DNA of 64,000 nucleotides. Source: Dactylosporangium siamense. Lineage in GTDB: Bacteria; Actinomycetota; Actinomycetes; Mycobacteriales; Micromonosporaceae. How positions within the stretch are numbered: the stretch's first letter is position 1; each line of letters opens with the position of its first letter. Positions 18,601 to 26,352 of the stretch are shown piece by piece. Below the pieces are notes generated by a model. It had not been told where the DNA came from, ran no database searches, and saw nothing but the letters and a program-made list of their open reading frames with translations. Made by a program: the position numbers and the translations under genes. Location: assembly GCF_016862795.1 (NCBI RefSeq), contig NZ_BONQ01000182.1, forward strand, positions 1-64,000, in the 5' to 3' direction.

Positions 18601-18786
18601 GTGGCCAAGATGCGCAACATCGGGGAGTCCTGCATCGCGGCCAACCGGATCTACGTCGAGGAGCCGGTGCACGCGGAGTTCACGGCACGCTTCGCCGAGC
18701 GGATGGGCGCGCTGCCGGTGGGCCATGGTCTCGACGACGGCGTGGACGTCGGGGCGTTGATCGACGAACCCTCGGTCGCAGCCTGC
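18598..18786 (+). pseudogene. Internal fragment of an aldehyde dehydrogenase (succinate-semialdehyde type)
   Basis: About 62 residues: MVAKMRNIGESCIAANRIYV, then EPVHAEFTARFAERM and VDVGALIDEP. This matches the segment around the catalytic Cys of GabD-like enzymes (here GESCIAAN). The N-terminal NAD-binding domain and the C-terminal third are absent, and the frame continues into unrelated codons and then an alcohol dehydrogenase fragment. No function is expected. Confidence 0.7.
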
Positions 18787-18800
18787 GCCGTGCCGTCAGG

Positions 18801-19304
18801 GACGGAGGCGACACGGACGCGCGCGCAGACATGTCCTATGGGTCCATGCTCGCCGGGCTCGCATTTTCCCACGCAGGCAACGCGGCCCCGCACGCTTTCC
18901 AGTACCTCATCGGCGCAGCCACCCACACGCCGCACGGCCTGGGCGTCGGGCTGCTGCTGCCCTACGCGCTGGACGCGGCCAAGGATGCCATCGGCGACCG
19001 GTTGACCGTCCTCGCCGGGGTGTGCGGGCTCGACGTGACCGACGCCTCGGATGCGGAAGGCGCAGATACGTTCCTCACCTGGCTCGACGGGCTCCTTGCC
19101 GACATCGGCATCCCTGCCACCTTGGCGGACATCGGCGTGGCACGCGCCGACCTCCCGCGCTTCGCGGAGATGGCCGGTGGCATCACCCGCTTGATCCAGA
19201 ACCATCCAGGCCCGACCGACACCGCCAGCCTGACCGCGATCCTCGAAGCGGCCTGGATCGGGGACCGGACCTACCAAACAGATCTCAGGCGGCGAGGACG
19301 GTGA
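18801..19304 (+). pseudogene. C-terminal fragment of an iron-containing alcohol dehydrogenase
   Basis: About 167 residues in one open frame: ARADMSYGSMLAGLAFSHAG, then THTPHGLGVGLLLPYALDAA and onward to a natural-looking C-terminus. This is the C-terminal half of a group III Fe-ADH; the metal-binding HTPHGLG is present. The N-terminal Rossmann half with GGGS is missing. An ATG at 18831 could start translation, but the product would lack cofactor binding. It directly follows the aldehyde dehydrogenase fragment, so the two may descend from one neighbouring catabolic pair collapsed by deletion. Confidence 0.7.
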
Positions 19305-19489
19305 TGCAGGCACCGACCGGGATGGCCGGTCGGGCGCCGAACCGAGGCCCGCGGATCGCGGACCGCGGATCGCGCTCGATGCGGGTGTCCGGGAACGGTC
19401 GTCGATGGCATGAAGTAGGTCGAGGCGCCGGGCTGGTCGTCGGTGTGGCGGAAGCGCCGTGAAGATGGCCGGCCCGGTCGCTCCGGGCG

Positions 19490-21136
19490 TCAACGCGGTG
19501 GTTGGCCGTGGTCGAGGATGCGGAGCTGGAGCATGGCGGCGAAGCGCTGATCCGGGTCGGTCAGATCGAGCCCGCTGACCTCGGTGATGCGTCGTAGCCG
19601 GTAGCGCAGGGTGTTGGGATGGATGAACAGCGCGTTCGCGGCGGCGGTCACGTCGCCGAGGGCGTCGAGCCACGCGCGCAACGATTCGACCAGGCCGCTC
19701 TCGCCGTCGATGTCGTAGTCGATCAGCCGGGCCAGGGCGCCACCGGGCCGCTCGCCGCGGGCCGCCGCGATGTCGCGGAGTTCGAGGACGAGTGACTGGG
19801 TCTGCACGTCGTCGAGGCGGGCCACGCGCCGGGCGCCCGGGCTATCGGTCAGCACGCGTAGCACCCGGTCGGCGACCGCCCGCGACTGGACCAGTTCGCC
19901 GATCTCCTCGGCGAGCGGGCCGACCGCCGCGACCACTGGTAGCTTGTCGCCGACCCGGTCGGCGAACTCAGTGAGCACCCGCAGCGCGCGTTCTTCGGCG
20001 TCGCCGGAGCGGCGCGGCACGTGCAGGAGCGCGTAGACCACCCGGCCGACGGGCGCGACCACGGCCTGAGGGACGGTCGCGGTGAGGTACACCGACATCG
20101 CGTCGGCGAGCCGTTGCTGCTCGGCGGCGCGTTCGGCGTCGCGTTCGTACTCCGAGGGCAGCGCGGCCGCGATGACCAGGACCGGCTTGCCGCTGAGCCC
20201 GACGCGCGCCAACGCGTCGCGGGCGGCCGGGCCGCCTTCAAGGGCGGTGCTGACCAGGTCGGTGCGGAGGCGTCGCTGGACGTCGGCGCCGGCGCGGAGG
20301 CGGAGCAGGTGCAGCGCGACCAGGTTCGCCGCCTCGCCGAGAGCGGTCGACCGCTGGGCGGTGATGTCGCCGTCCATGACCGCCCAGATGGATCCGAGGA
20401 TCTCGTCGCCCGCACGGACCGCGATCGCGACGCGTTGCTTGGTCAGGCTCTCGTGGCCGAGCGTCCGGGGATCGACGATCACGGGGCCGCGCTGGCGGTA
20501 GAGATCGCGGAATACGCCGGCCTCGGTGAGTAGCCGGGCATAGCGGTCGGGCACTTGGCGGCCGATCACCGTCTCCACGCGCGAGGGGTCTGCCTCGTCC
20601 TGGCGGCCGGAGAAGGCGAGGACGCGGGAGCTGCGGTCCTCGATGGTGACGGGGGCATCGAGCAGCGCGGCGACCGCGTTGGCCACGGCGAACAGGTCTC
20701 CCGAGGGAAGGCCGCCGAGGGATTCCTGGTCGGTGACGGCGACGTCGTCCTCGGCCAGGACGGATCGTAGGAGGGCGATCAGCTGGGTCCAGGTGGCCCC
20801 CCGCCGAAGGCCGATGAGCGCGATCCCGCTGCGATCGATCGCACGCCGCAGTTCGTCGCCGATCGCGGTGGAGCGGATCACCAGCCCGACCGCGCCGCCG
20901 GCTGACACGCGGTCGATGACCTCGGGAAGCCGCGCGGCGTCGATTCCCGGGCCGAGGACGAGCGCGCGCGGCTGGAAGATCGGCTCGTCGGTGGGGTCGT
21001 CGATGACGACCCCACCGATCTCGCCGCGGTGGTCGGGATCGCCGTGCAGCAGTTCCAGCAGCGTGTCGCCGAGGTCGCCGAGCACGCGGCCCAGGCTGGC
21101 TCGCGGTCGCTGGGTCACGGCTCGCAGCTTACGCAC
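19490..21136 (-). CDS. PucR/CdaR-family transcriptional regulator
   Basis: 548 residues. An N-terminal PucR-type domain (about 20-150) precedes a GAF-like middle, and the C-terminus ends in the PucR helix-turn-helix (ALFIHPNTLRYRLRRITEV, about 503-521). Family members respond to small metabolites such as purines, sugar acids or amino-acid derivatives and usually control an adjacent catabolic operon. It follows the racemase gene by only about 15 bp on the same strand, so it probably belongs to the same transcript and regulates the D-amino-acid/peptide cluster. The GTG at 21136 is one choice; a GTG at 21118 is equally possible, and neither has a strong ribosome binding site. Confidence 0.87.
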   Translation of the reverse strand: MRKLRAVTQRPRASLGRVLGDLGDTLLELLHGDPDHRGEIGGVVIDDPTDEPIFQPRALVLGPGIDAARLPEVIDRVSAGGAVGLVIRSTAIGDELRRAIDRSGIALIGLRRGATWTQLIALLRSVLAEDDVAVTDQESLGGLPSGDLFAVANAVAALLDAPVTIEDRSSRVLAFSGRQDEADPSRVETVIGRQVPDRYARLLTEAGVFRDLYRQRGPVIVDPRTLGHESLTKQRVAIAVRAGDEILGSIWAVMDGDITAQRSTALGEAANLVALHLLRLRAGADVQRRLRTDLVSTALEGGPAARDALARVGLSGKPVLVIAAALPSEYERDAERAAEQQRLADAMSVYLTATVPQAVVAPVGRVVYALLHVPRRSGDAEERALRVLTEFADRVGDKLPVVAAVGPLAEEIGELVQSRAVADRVLRVLTDSPGARRVARLDDVQTQSLVLELRDIAAARGERPGGALARLIDYDIDGESGLVESLRAWLDALGDVTAAANALFIHPNTLRYRLRRITEVSGLDLTDPDQRFAAMLQLRILDHGQPPR

Positions 21137-21151
21137 GGGCGTCGGCGCCGG

Positions 21152-22276
21152 TCAGAATTCGACCGTTTCGACCGCCGTCGTGACCTCGTCGAGGATCTCC
21201 GGAATCGGCGTGACACCCAGCCCGGGGCCGGTCGGTACGCGGATGTGACCGTTCTCCAGGACCAGCGGTGGGGTGATGTCGACCCGGTAGAACCGCCCGG
21301 AGGCGGATATGTCGCCGGGCAGCGTGAATCCGGGGAGGGAGGCGAGTGCGGCGTTGGCCGCCCGTCCGAGCCCGCTCTCGATCATTCCGCCGCACCACAC
21401 CGGCACGCCGTGGGCCGCCGCGACGTCGTGGATCGCCTTGGCCTCCAGGTAGCCGCCGACCCGTCCAGGCTTGATGTTGATCACCTGAGTTGCGCCGAGG
21501 CGGATCGCGGCGGCGGCGGTCTGGGCCGAGACGATGGACTCGTCGAGGCAGATCGGTGTGCGCACGACCCGGGCGAGGTCGGCGTGGCCGAGCACGTCGT
21601 CCTCTGGCAGGGGCTGCTCGATGAGCAGGAGATCGAAGTCGTCGAGTTTGGCCAGGTGCCGCGCGTCGCGCAAGGTGTAGGCGGTGTTCGCGTCCACCTG
21701 GAGCAGCATGGCGTCGCCGAACTGTTCCCGGACGGCGCGGACCGGCTCGACGTCCCAACCCGGCTCGATCTTGAGTTTGATCCGGCGGTAACCCTCGTCG
21801 AGGTAGCCGGCCACCACGTCGAGCAGCGCCGGGATGCTCTCGAAGATCCCCACCGACACCCCGGCCGGGACCCGGTCGACCACGCCGCCGAGTTCGCGGG
21901 CGAACGATCGGCCGGTTTCCCGCAGTTCGGCGTCGAGGACCGCCATCTCCAGGGCGGCCTTGGCCATGCGGTGCCCCTTGAAGTGCTCGAGCCGCCGCGC
22001 CACCGCCGGCGCGCCGAACTCCTCGACGGCCGCATTCCCCTCGTCGGTGGCCAGTGCCGGCAGGAGGAACCGCCGGAGTACGTCGCTCTGCCCGTCGACG
22101 TACTCCGGCGAGTACGCCGGATCGACCAGCGCCACGCATTCGCCCCAGCCGTACCCGGCGTCGGTGATCACTTTGAGCAGCAGGATGTCGCGCTGGTGCT
22201 GGGTGCCGAACGAGGTGCGGAACGGGCTGACCAGCGGCATCCCGATCCGGCGCAGCTCTACCGCGCGGATCTTCAT
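21152..22276 (-). CDS. N-acylamino-acid racemase / o-succinylbenzoate synthase-family enzyme (menC-like)
   Basis: 374 residues, enolase superfamily, muconate-lactonising subgroup. The acid/base lysines are seen in KLK (167-169) and in INIKPGRVGG (Lys269), and the metal ligands Asp195 (QVDANTAY), Glu220 (IEQPL) and Asp245 (CLDES). These are the residues of the OSBS/N-succinylamino-acid racemase group. Sequence alone does not separate the two reactions, but there are no menaquinone genes nearby. Instead the gene overlaps (ATGA) a GNAT acyltransferase, which overlaps an M20 hydrolase: the gene trio known for N-succinyl-dependent D- to L-amino-acid conversion. I therefore favour racemisation of N-succinyl amino acids. 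Start ATG at 22276. Confidence 0.88.
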   Translation of the reverse strand: MKIRAVELRRIGMPLVSPFRTSFGTQHQRDILLLKVITDAGYGWGECVALVDPAYSPEYVDGQSDVLRRFLLPALATDEGNAAVEEFGAPAVARRLEHFKGHRMAKAALEMAVLDAELRETGRSFARELGGVVDRVPAGVSVGIFESIPALLDVVAGYLDEGYRRIKLKIEPGWDVEPVRAVREQFGDAMLLQVDANTAYTLRDARHLAKLDDFDLLLIEQPLPEDDVLGHADLARVVRTPICLDESIVSAQTAAAAIRLGATQVINIKPGRVGGYLEAKAIHDVAAAHGVPVWCGGMIESGLGRAANAALASLPGFTLPGDISASGRFYRVDITPPLVLENGHIRVPTGPGLGVTPIPEILDEVTTAVETVEF

Positions 22277-23082
22277 CGCGTGTCTCCAGTCGAGGTCGGG
22301 GGTTCGAGGTGGTAGCCGGCGGCGCGATCGAAACCGACGACCCGCCAGCCTTCGGCCAACAGCGGGTGCAGGCGGTCGCGGACGCGGATGCGCCAGGCCC
22401 GGGCGCCGGCGTGGTCGCCGGCCCGCATCGCCTCGATGTCGTCGGGCAGCGCGACATGGACGGCGCGGTCCGACGGGCTCGCCCCCGGCAGCGATCGGCC
22501 CGAACCCGCGGCCCGGGCGGCCGGTGACTGAAGCTCCCAGCGCACCAGAACCCGATCGGAGTCGTCGTGCCCGTTGATCGCGTCGTTCATCGGGCCGTAG
22601 AAGTTGGTCAGGTACTCCACCGGTCGCGCCCCGAGTTTCGCGATGTTGAAGTATGCGTTGCGGGCCACCAGCGGGTCGTAGGTCCATTCGATCGTCGCGA
22701 TGCCGCGTTTCAGGGCCCAGGTTCGCTGGTGAAGTTTCAGCGCGTACCCGACGCCGCGCCCGACCTGACCGGGGAGCACGCCGGCGATGTGGCTGTGCAA
22801 CGCGCGGGCCTCGGGCTCCTCGTGGAAGCCGACGCAGCCGCCGACCATCCGCCCATCGCTGTACGCGCCCACGACGTAGCTGCCCGCACGGCTCATGGCG
22901 CGCAGCAGTTCGCCGGACATCATCGGGACCGATGATCCCCAGATCTCGGTGAGCGTGGCGGCCAGCGTGCCAAGTTCGTCGACCTGGGTGAGTTCGCGCA
23001 GCTCGGTGCCGGCCTGAGCGGCCGCCTTGGCCCAGCCGGCCTCGGCCTCGGCGACGTCGCCATGGTGTTCGTCCCGGCTCAT
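22273..23082 (-). CDS. GNAT-family N-acyltransferase (probable D-amino-acid N-succinyltransferase)
   Basis: 269 residues. The GNAT acyl-CoA-binding region is seen as GVLPGQVGRGVGYALKLHQR (Q/RxxGxG/A at about 111-121), followed by IEWTYDPLVARNAYFNIAKL and LGARPVEYLTNFYGPM, the layout of the GNAT proteins found beside N-acylamino-acid racemases. In the characterised Geobacillus pathway the partner enzyme transfers succinyl from succinyl-CoA to D-amino acids; that activity is inferred here from context. The ATG at 23082 follows GGAGGAAGGCCC; a longer frame start at 23130 has no such site. It overlaps both neighbours by four bases, so the three are co-translated. Confidence 0.83.
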   Translation of the reverse strand: MSRDEHHGDVAEAEAGWAKAAAQAGTELRELTQVDELGTLAATLTEIWGSSVPMMSGELLRAMSRAGSYVVGAYSDGRMVGGCVGFHEEPEARALHSHIAGVLPGQVGRGVGYALKLHQRTWALKRGIATIEWTYDPLVARNAYFNIAKLGARPVEYLTNFYGPMNDAINGHDDSDRVLVRWELQSPAARAAGSGRSLPGASPSDRAVHVALPDDIEAMRAGDHAGARAWRIRVRDRLHPLLAEGWRVVGFDRAAGYHLEPPTSTGDTR

Positions 23083-24200
23083 GGGCCTTCCTCCAGAAGT
23101 TCGGCGACCAGGGCGTGCAGCAACGCGCACCGGTCGAGGAGGCGGTCGACAAGGACATGCTCGTGGTCGGCGTGGGCTCCCCCGCCGACGGCACCGAGCC
23201 CATCCAGGGTCGGCGTGCCGACCCCGGCGGTGAAGTTGCCGTCGCTGGCTCCGCCGACGGCGGCCGTCGACAACGGCGGCAGGCCGAGCCGCTCGACGAT
23301 CCGGTGCGCACGCGTCGCCGGCTCCGCGCTGGAGGACGCCTCCAGCGGCGGCCGGTTGATGCCGCCGGAGACGCTGACCTCCGCCTCGGGCAGCACCGGG
23401 GTGAGCGCGCGCAGCGCCGTGTCGACCCGCTGCTGCTCCTCGGCGGTCCAGGCTCGCACGTCCACGGTGAAACCCGCCGTGGCGGGGACGGTGTTGGCGG
23501 TGGTGCCGGCGCGTGCGACGGTCGGGGTGACGGTGGTCCCGGCCCGGGGATCACCGAGCGCCGCGACGGTGAGCAGCTGGTGGGCCAGCTCCACGGCGGC
23601 GTTGACGCCGTTCTCCGGCTCCAGCCCGGCGTGGGCCGCGCGACCGGCCACGCCGACCTCGTACAGCGAGACGCCTTTGCGGGCCACCTTGAGCGCGCCG
23701 CCGTCGGCGGAGGCTTCCAGGACCAGAGCCGCCGTGGCGCCGCGTGCGTCGTCCTCGACGAGCTGCCGCGAGGACGGCGAGCCGAGTTCCTCGTCTCCGG
23801 TCACCAGCAACGTCACGCCGTTGCGATCGGTCAGGCTCGCCACCACGTGGATCGCCATCACGAGCCCGGCCAGCATGTCGAAGCAACCCGGCCCGCGCAG
23901 CACGCCGGCTTCGACCCGGAACGGGATGCGTTCCAGCGTCCCGATCGGCCACACCGTGTCATGGTGACCGAGCAGGAGGACCCGCCCGGTGGTCCGGTCC
24001 CCGAATCGCCATCGCAGGTGGCTCCAGCCGTCGATGGTGATCCGTTCGGGGGGTTGGCCGAGCCGGGCCGTGCCGATCTCGGCGACCAGGTCGGCGGATC
24101 GGGCCACCGCCGCGTGGTCGGCCGACGGCGACTCGCATTCGACGAGCCGTCGCAGATCGACGAGCAGGTCGTCGAGGTCGACCGGTGGTGGTGTGCTCAC
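23079..24200 (-). CDS. M20-family peptidase/deacylase (probable N-succinyl-L-amino-acid hydrolase)
   Basis: 373 residues. Metal-site motifs of the M20 family are in order: GHHDTVWP (78-85, His79 and Asp81), GPGCFDMLAG (Asp108), TGDEELGS (catalytic Glu137, ligand Glu138), the dimerisation-domain His in AAHAGLEPENG, and HADHEHV near the C-terminus. It belongs with ArgE/carboxypeptidase G2-type enzymes. Next to a racemase and an acyltransferase it most likely removes the N-succinyl group from the L-isomer, which pulls the racemisation forward. A general aminoacylase or dipeptidase role is the alternative. GTG start at 24200, two bases after the stop of the upstream serine hydrolase. Confidence 0.86.
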   Translation of the reverse strand: MSTPPPVDLDDLLVDLRRLVECESPSADHAAVARSADLVAEIGTARLGQPPERITIDGWSHLRWRFGDRTTGRVLLLGHHDTVWPIGTLERIPFRVEAGVLRGPGCFDMLAGLVMAIHVVASLTDRNGVTLLVTGDEELGSPSSRQLVEDDARGATAALVLEASADGGALKVARKGVSLYEVGVAGRAAHAGLEPENGVNAAVELAHQLLTVAALGDPRAGTTVTPTVARAGTTANTVPATAGFTVDVRAWTAEEQQRVDTALRALTPVLPEAEVSVSGGINRPPLEASSSAEPATRAHRIVERLGLPPLSTAAVGGASDGNFTAGVGTPTLDGLGAVGGGAHADHEHVLVDRLLDRCALLHALVAELLEEGP

Positions 24201-24202
24201 GG

Positions 24203-25591
24203 TCAGGCTGTCCGCTTCGGGGTGGCCCGCGCGCCGAGGTGGATGTAGTCCTCACCGGTCGGCAGGGTGTAGAACCGCACCGGGAAATGGGCCTCCGACC
24301 CGTCCAGCTGGACGGCGAACAGGGCGTCCTCGACCGCGACCAGCGGGTGGGTCTCCGGCTTGGCCTCCTCCAGCTGGGCCACCGGTCCAGTGAGGGTGAT
24401 CCGGATCATCGGCTGGTCGCCGTCGAGGAAGACCTCCAGCTGCACCGACTCGCGGCTGTACACGCCGACGTACGGGGTGGCGTCGACCACGATCGGTTCG
24501 GCCGGCAGCTCGAAGCGGGGCGGCAGGTCGACGCCGGCGAGCTCGGCGAAGATCTCGCCGAACAGATCCTGGTACAAGGGGATCGCGCTACCGATGTTGG
24601 TGTTGAGCGCGACCGCGAGGCCCACCTCGGGCAGCAGCCGCAGGAAGGCCGCCTGGCCGATGGTGTTGCCGTCGTGGCCGATGGCCCGGTGGCCGTTCCA
24701 GTCGCAGCGGAACCAGCCGAGCCCCCACGAGTCGCCGAGCAGGATCTTCTCCGGGCAGTCGACCTGGAACGCGGCCATCGCGGCGGTGCTCGCCTCGGCC
24801 AGGACCTGAGTGCCGTCGGCGGCACGGCCGCCGGTCAGGTGCATACGGGCGAATGCGAGCACGTCGGCGACGTCGGCGTTGATGAGGCCGGCCGGCGCGA
24901 CCGAGCGGGGCAGCGCCCACACCGGTGCGACGACGGGTTCGTCGCCGCCCTTGAGGTGCCCGACCGAGTGCGCGAACACCATCGCCTCCTCGGGAAGGGT
25001 ACCGGTGCGGGTGAGGCCGAGCGGGACGAACAGCTTCTCCTTGATCGCCGCGTCCCAGGTCTGGCCGGTGGTGACCTCGATGATGCGGCCGAGGATCGAG
25101 TAGCCGGAGTTGCAGTACGACCAGGTAGCGCCGAGCGGGTGGTTCTGCGCGGCCGTGCTCAGCTCGGCGACGTACTTGCGCAGGGCGTCGTCGCCGCGGC
25201 CGGTGTCGGTGAAGACGTCACCGTCGATGCCGCTGCTGTGGGTCAGCAGGTGCCGGACGGTCACCTCCTTGGTCACATCCGGGTCGCGGAGTTCGAGGTC
25301 GGTGACGATGTCGACGACCGGGGTGTCGAGGGTGAAGCGGCCCTCGTCGACCAGCTGCATGATGACGGTGGCGGTCCACACCTTGGTGATCGAGCCGATC
25401 TGCCAGACCGAGTCGGTGGTGGCGGGCTGGCCGGTACCGGCGTGCAGAACCCCGGTCGCGGCGGTGAACACCTCGTCGTCCGCGCCGTCGGCGCCCAGGC
25501 GCAGGATGCCGAGCTGGGCGCCGGGCACGCCGTGCCGGGCCACCAGATCGTCGAGGCGACGCTGCCAGTGCGCGTGGTCAATCGTGGTCAT
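24203..25591 (-). CDS. Serine hydrolase, class C beta-lactamase / D-aminopeptidase family
   Basis: 462 residues without signal peptide, so apparently cytoplasmic. The active-site triad of the family is present: SITK (67-70), YCN (159-161) and HDG in AIGHDGNTIG. A C-terminal domain of about 110 residues follows, beta-rich and similar in position to the extra domains of DD-peptidase/D-aminopeptidase relatives. In this cluster, behind an oligopeptide importer and before D-amino-acid enzymes, release of D-residues from imported peptides is a reasonable role. The ATG at 25591 overlaps the stop of the upstream ATPase gene (ATGA). It is a paralogue of the gene at 30898: both share SITK, TDTGRGDD and the HDG box. 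Confidence 0.84.
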   Translation of the reverse strand: MTTIDHAHWQRRLDDLVARHGVPGAQLGILRLGADGADDEVFTAATGVLHAGTGQPATTDSVWQIGSITKVWTATVIMQLVDEGRFTLDTPVVDIVTDLELRDPDVTKEVTVRHLLTHSSGIDGDVFTDTGRGDDALRKYVAELSTAAQNHPLGATWSYCNSGYSILGRIIEVTTGQTWDAAIKEKLFVPLGLTRTGTLPEEAMVFAHSVGHLKGGDEPVVAPVWALPRSVAPAGLINADVADVLAFARMHLTGGRAADGTQVLAEASTAAMAAFQVDCPEKILLGDSWGLGWFRCDWNGHRAIGHDGNTIGQAAFLRLLPEVGLAVALNTNIGSAIPLYQDLFGEIFAELAGVDLPPRFELPAEPIVVDATPYVGVYSRESVQLEVFLDGDQPMIRITLTGPVAQLEEAKPETHPLVAVEDALFAVQLDGSEAHFPVRFYTLPTGEDYIHLGARATPKRTA

Positions 25592-26352
25592 CGAAACTCC
25601 TTACGAGGGTGGGTGGAACGGCCGGCCACGCCGGCGGGCACCGCGGCGAGCAGCCGACGGGTGTATTCGTGACTCGGATCGCCGAGCACCTCGGCGGCGG
25701 GTCCGTCCTCGACCAGGCGACCCTGGTACATGACGGCGATGCGGCTGGCCACGTAGCGCACGACCGCGAGGTTGTGCGAGATGAACAGGATCGACAGGCC
25801 CAGTTCGCGCTGCATCTCCCGGATCAGGTTCAGGATGGCGCCCTGGACCGAGACGTCGAGAGCGGAGGTGATCTCGTCGGCGATCAGGACCTCGGGCCGG
25901 CCGGCGAGCGCCCGGGCGAGCGCGACGCGTTGACGCTGGCCGCCGGAGAGCTGGCCCGGGCGCTGGCCGGCCCGGGCCGGGTCGAGATGGACCCGGTGCA
26001 GCAGGCGCTCGACCTCGCGGCGGCGGACGGTGCGGTCCAGCCGCTCAGGGATGGCCTCGGCGATGCTCTCGCCGACCGTCATGCGCGGGTCGAGCGACGA
26101 GTACGGGTCCTGGAAGACCATCTGCACCGGGCGCCGCCGGCCCCGACGGGCGAGCTCACGGCCGTCGAGCTCGATCCGGCCGCCGCTGACCGGGGCCAGA
26201 CCGACGATGGCGCGGGCGATGCTCGACTTGCCCGACCCGGACTCGCCGACCAGTCCGACGATCTCGCCGTCGGGAACGGTCAGGCTGACCCGGTCGACCG
26301 CGGTGGTGTGGCGGTACCGGACAGTGAGTTCCTGGAGATCAAGGCGGCTCAC
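25588..26352 (-). CDS. Oligopeptide ABC importer ATP-binding subunit (DppF/OppF type)
   Basis: 254 residues. Walker A GESGSGKSS, Q-loop QMVFQDPYSSLDPR, signature LSGGQRQRVALARAL, Walker B VLIADEITSALDV and the switch His in FISHNLAVV are all intact. The C-terminal oligo_HPY extension is short, ending soon after HEYTRRLLAAVP. It powers, with the fused subunit upstream, peptide uptake across the cytoplasmic membrane. The GTG at 26352 is preceded by GGGAGGTGGACGC and overlaps the stop of the fusion gene (GTGA); a longer ATG start would lie inside that gene. Confidence 0.9.
   Translation of the reverse strand: MSRLDLQELTVRYRHTTAVDRVSLTVPDGEIVGLVGESGSGKSSIARAIVGLAPVSGGRIELDGRELARRGRRRPVQMVFQDPYSSLDPRMTVGESIAEAIPERLDRTVRRREVERLLHRVHLDPARAGQRPGQLSGGQRQRVALARALAGRPEVLIADEITSALDVSVQGAILNLIREMQRELGLSILFISHNLAVVRYVASRIAVMYQGRLVEDGPAAEVLGDPSHEYTRRLLAAVPAGVAGRSTHPRKEFR

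Noticed and set aside
21152-22276. Assignment as menaquinone-pathway o-succinylbenzoate synthase
   Set aside because: Not excluded by sequence, but no other menaquinone gene is present and the GNAT-M20 context argues for N-acylamino-acid racemisation.
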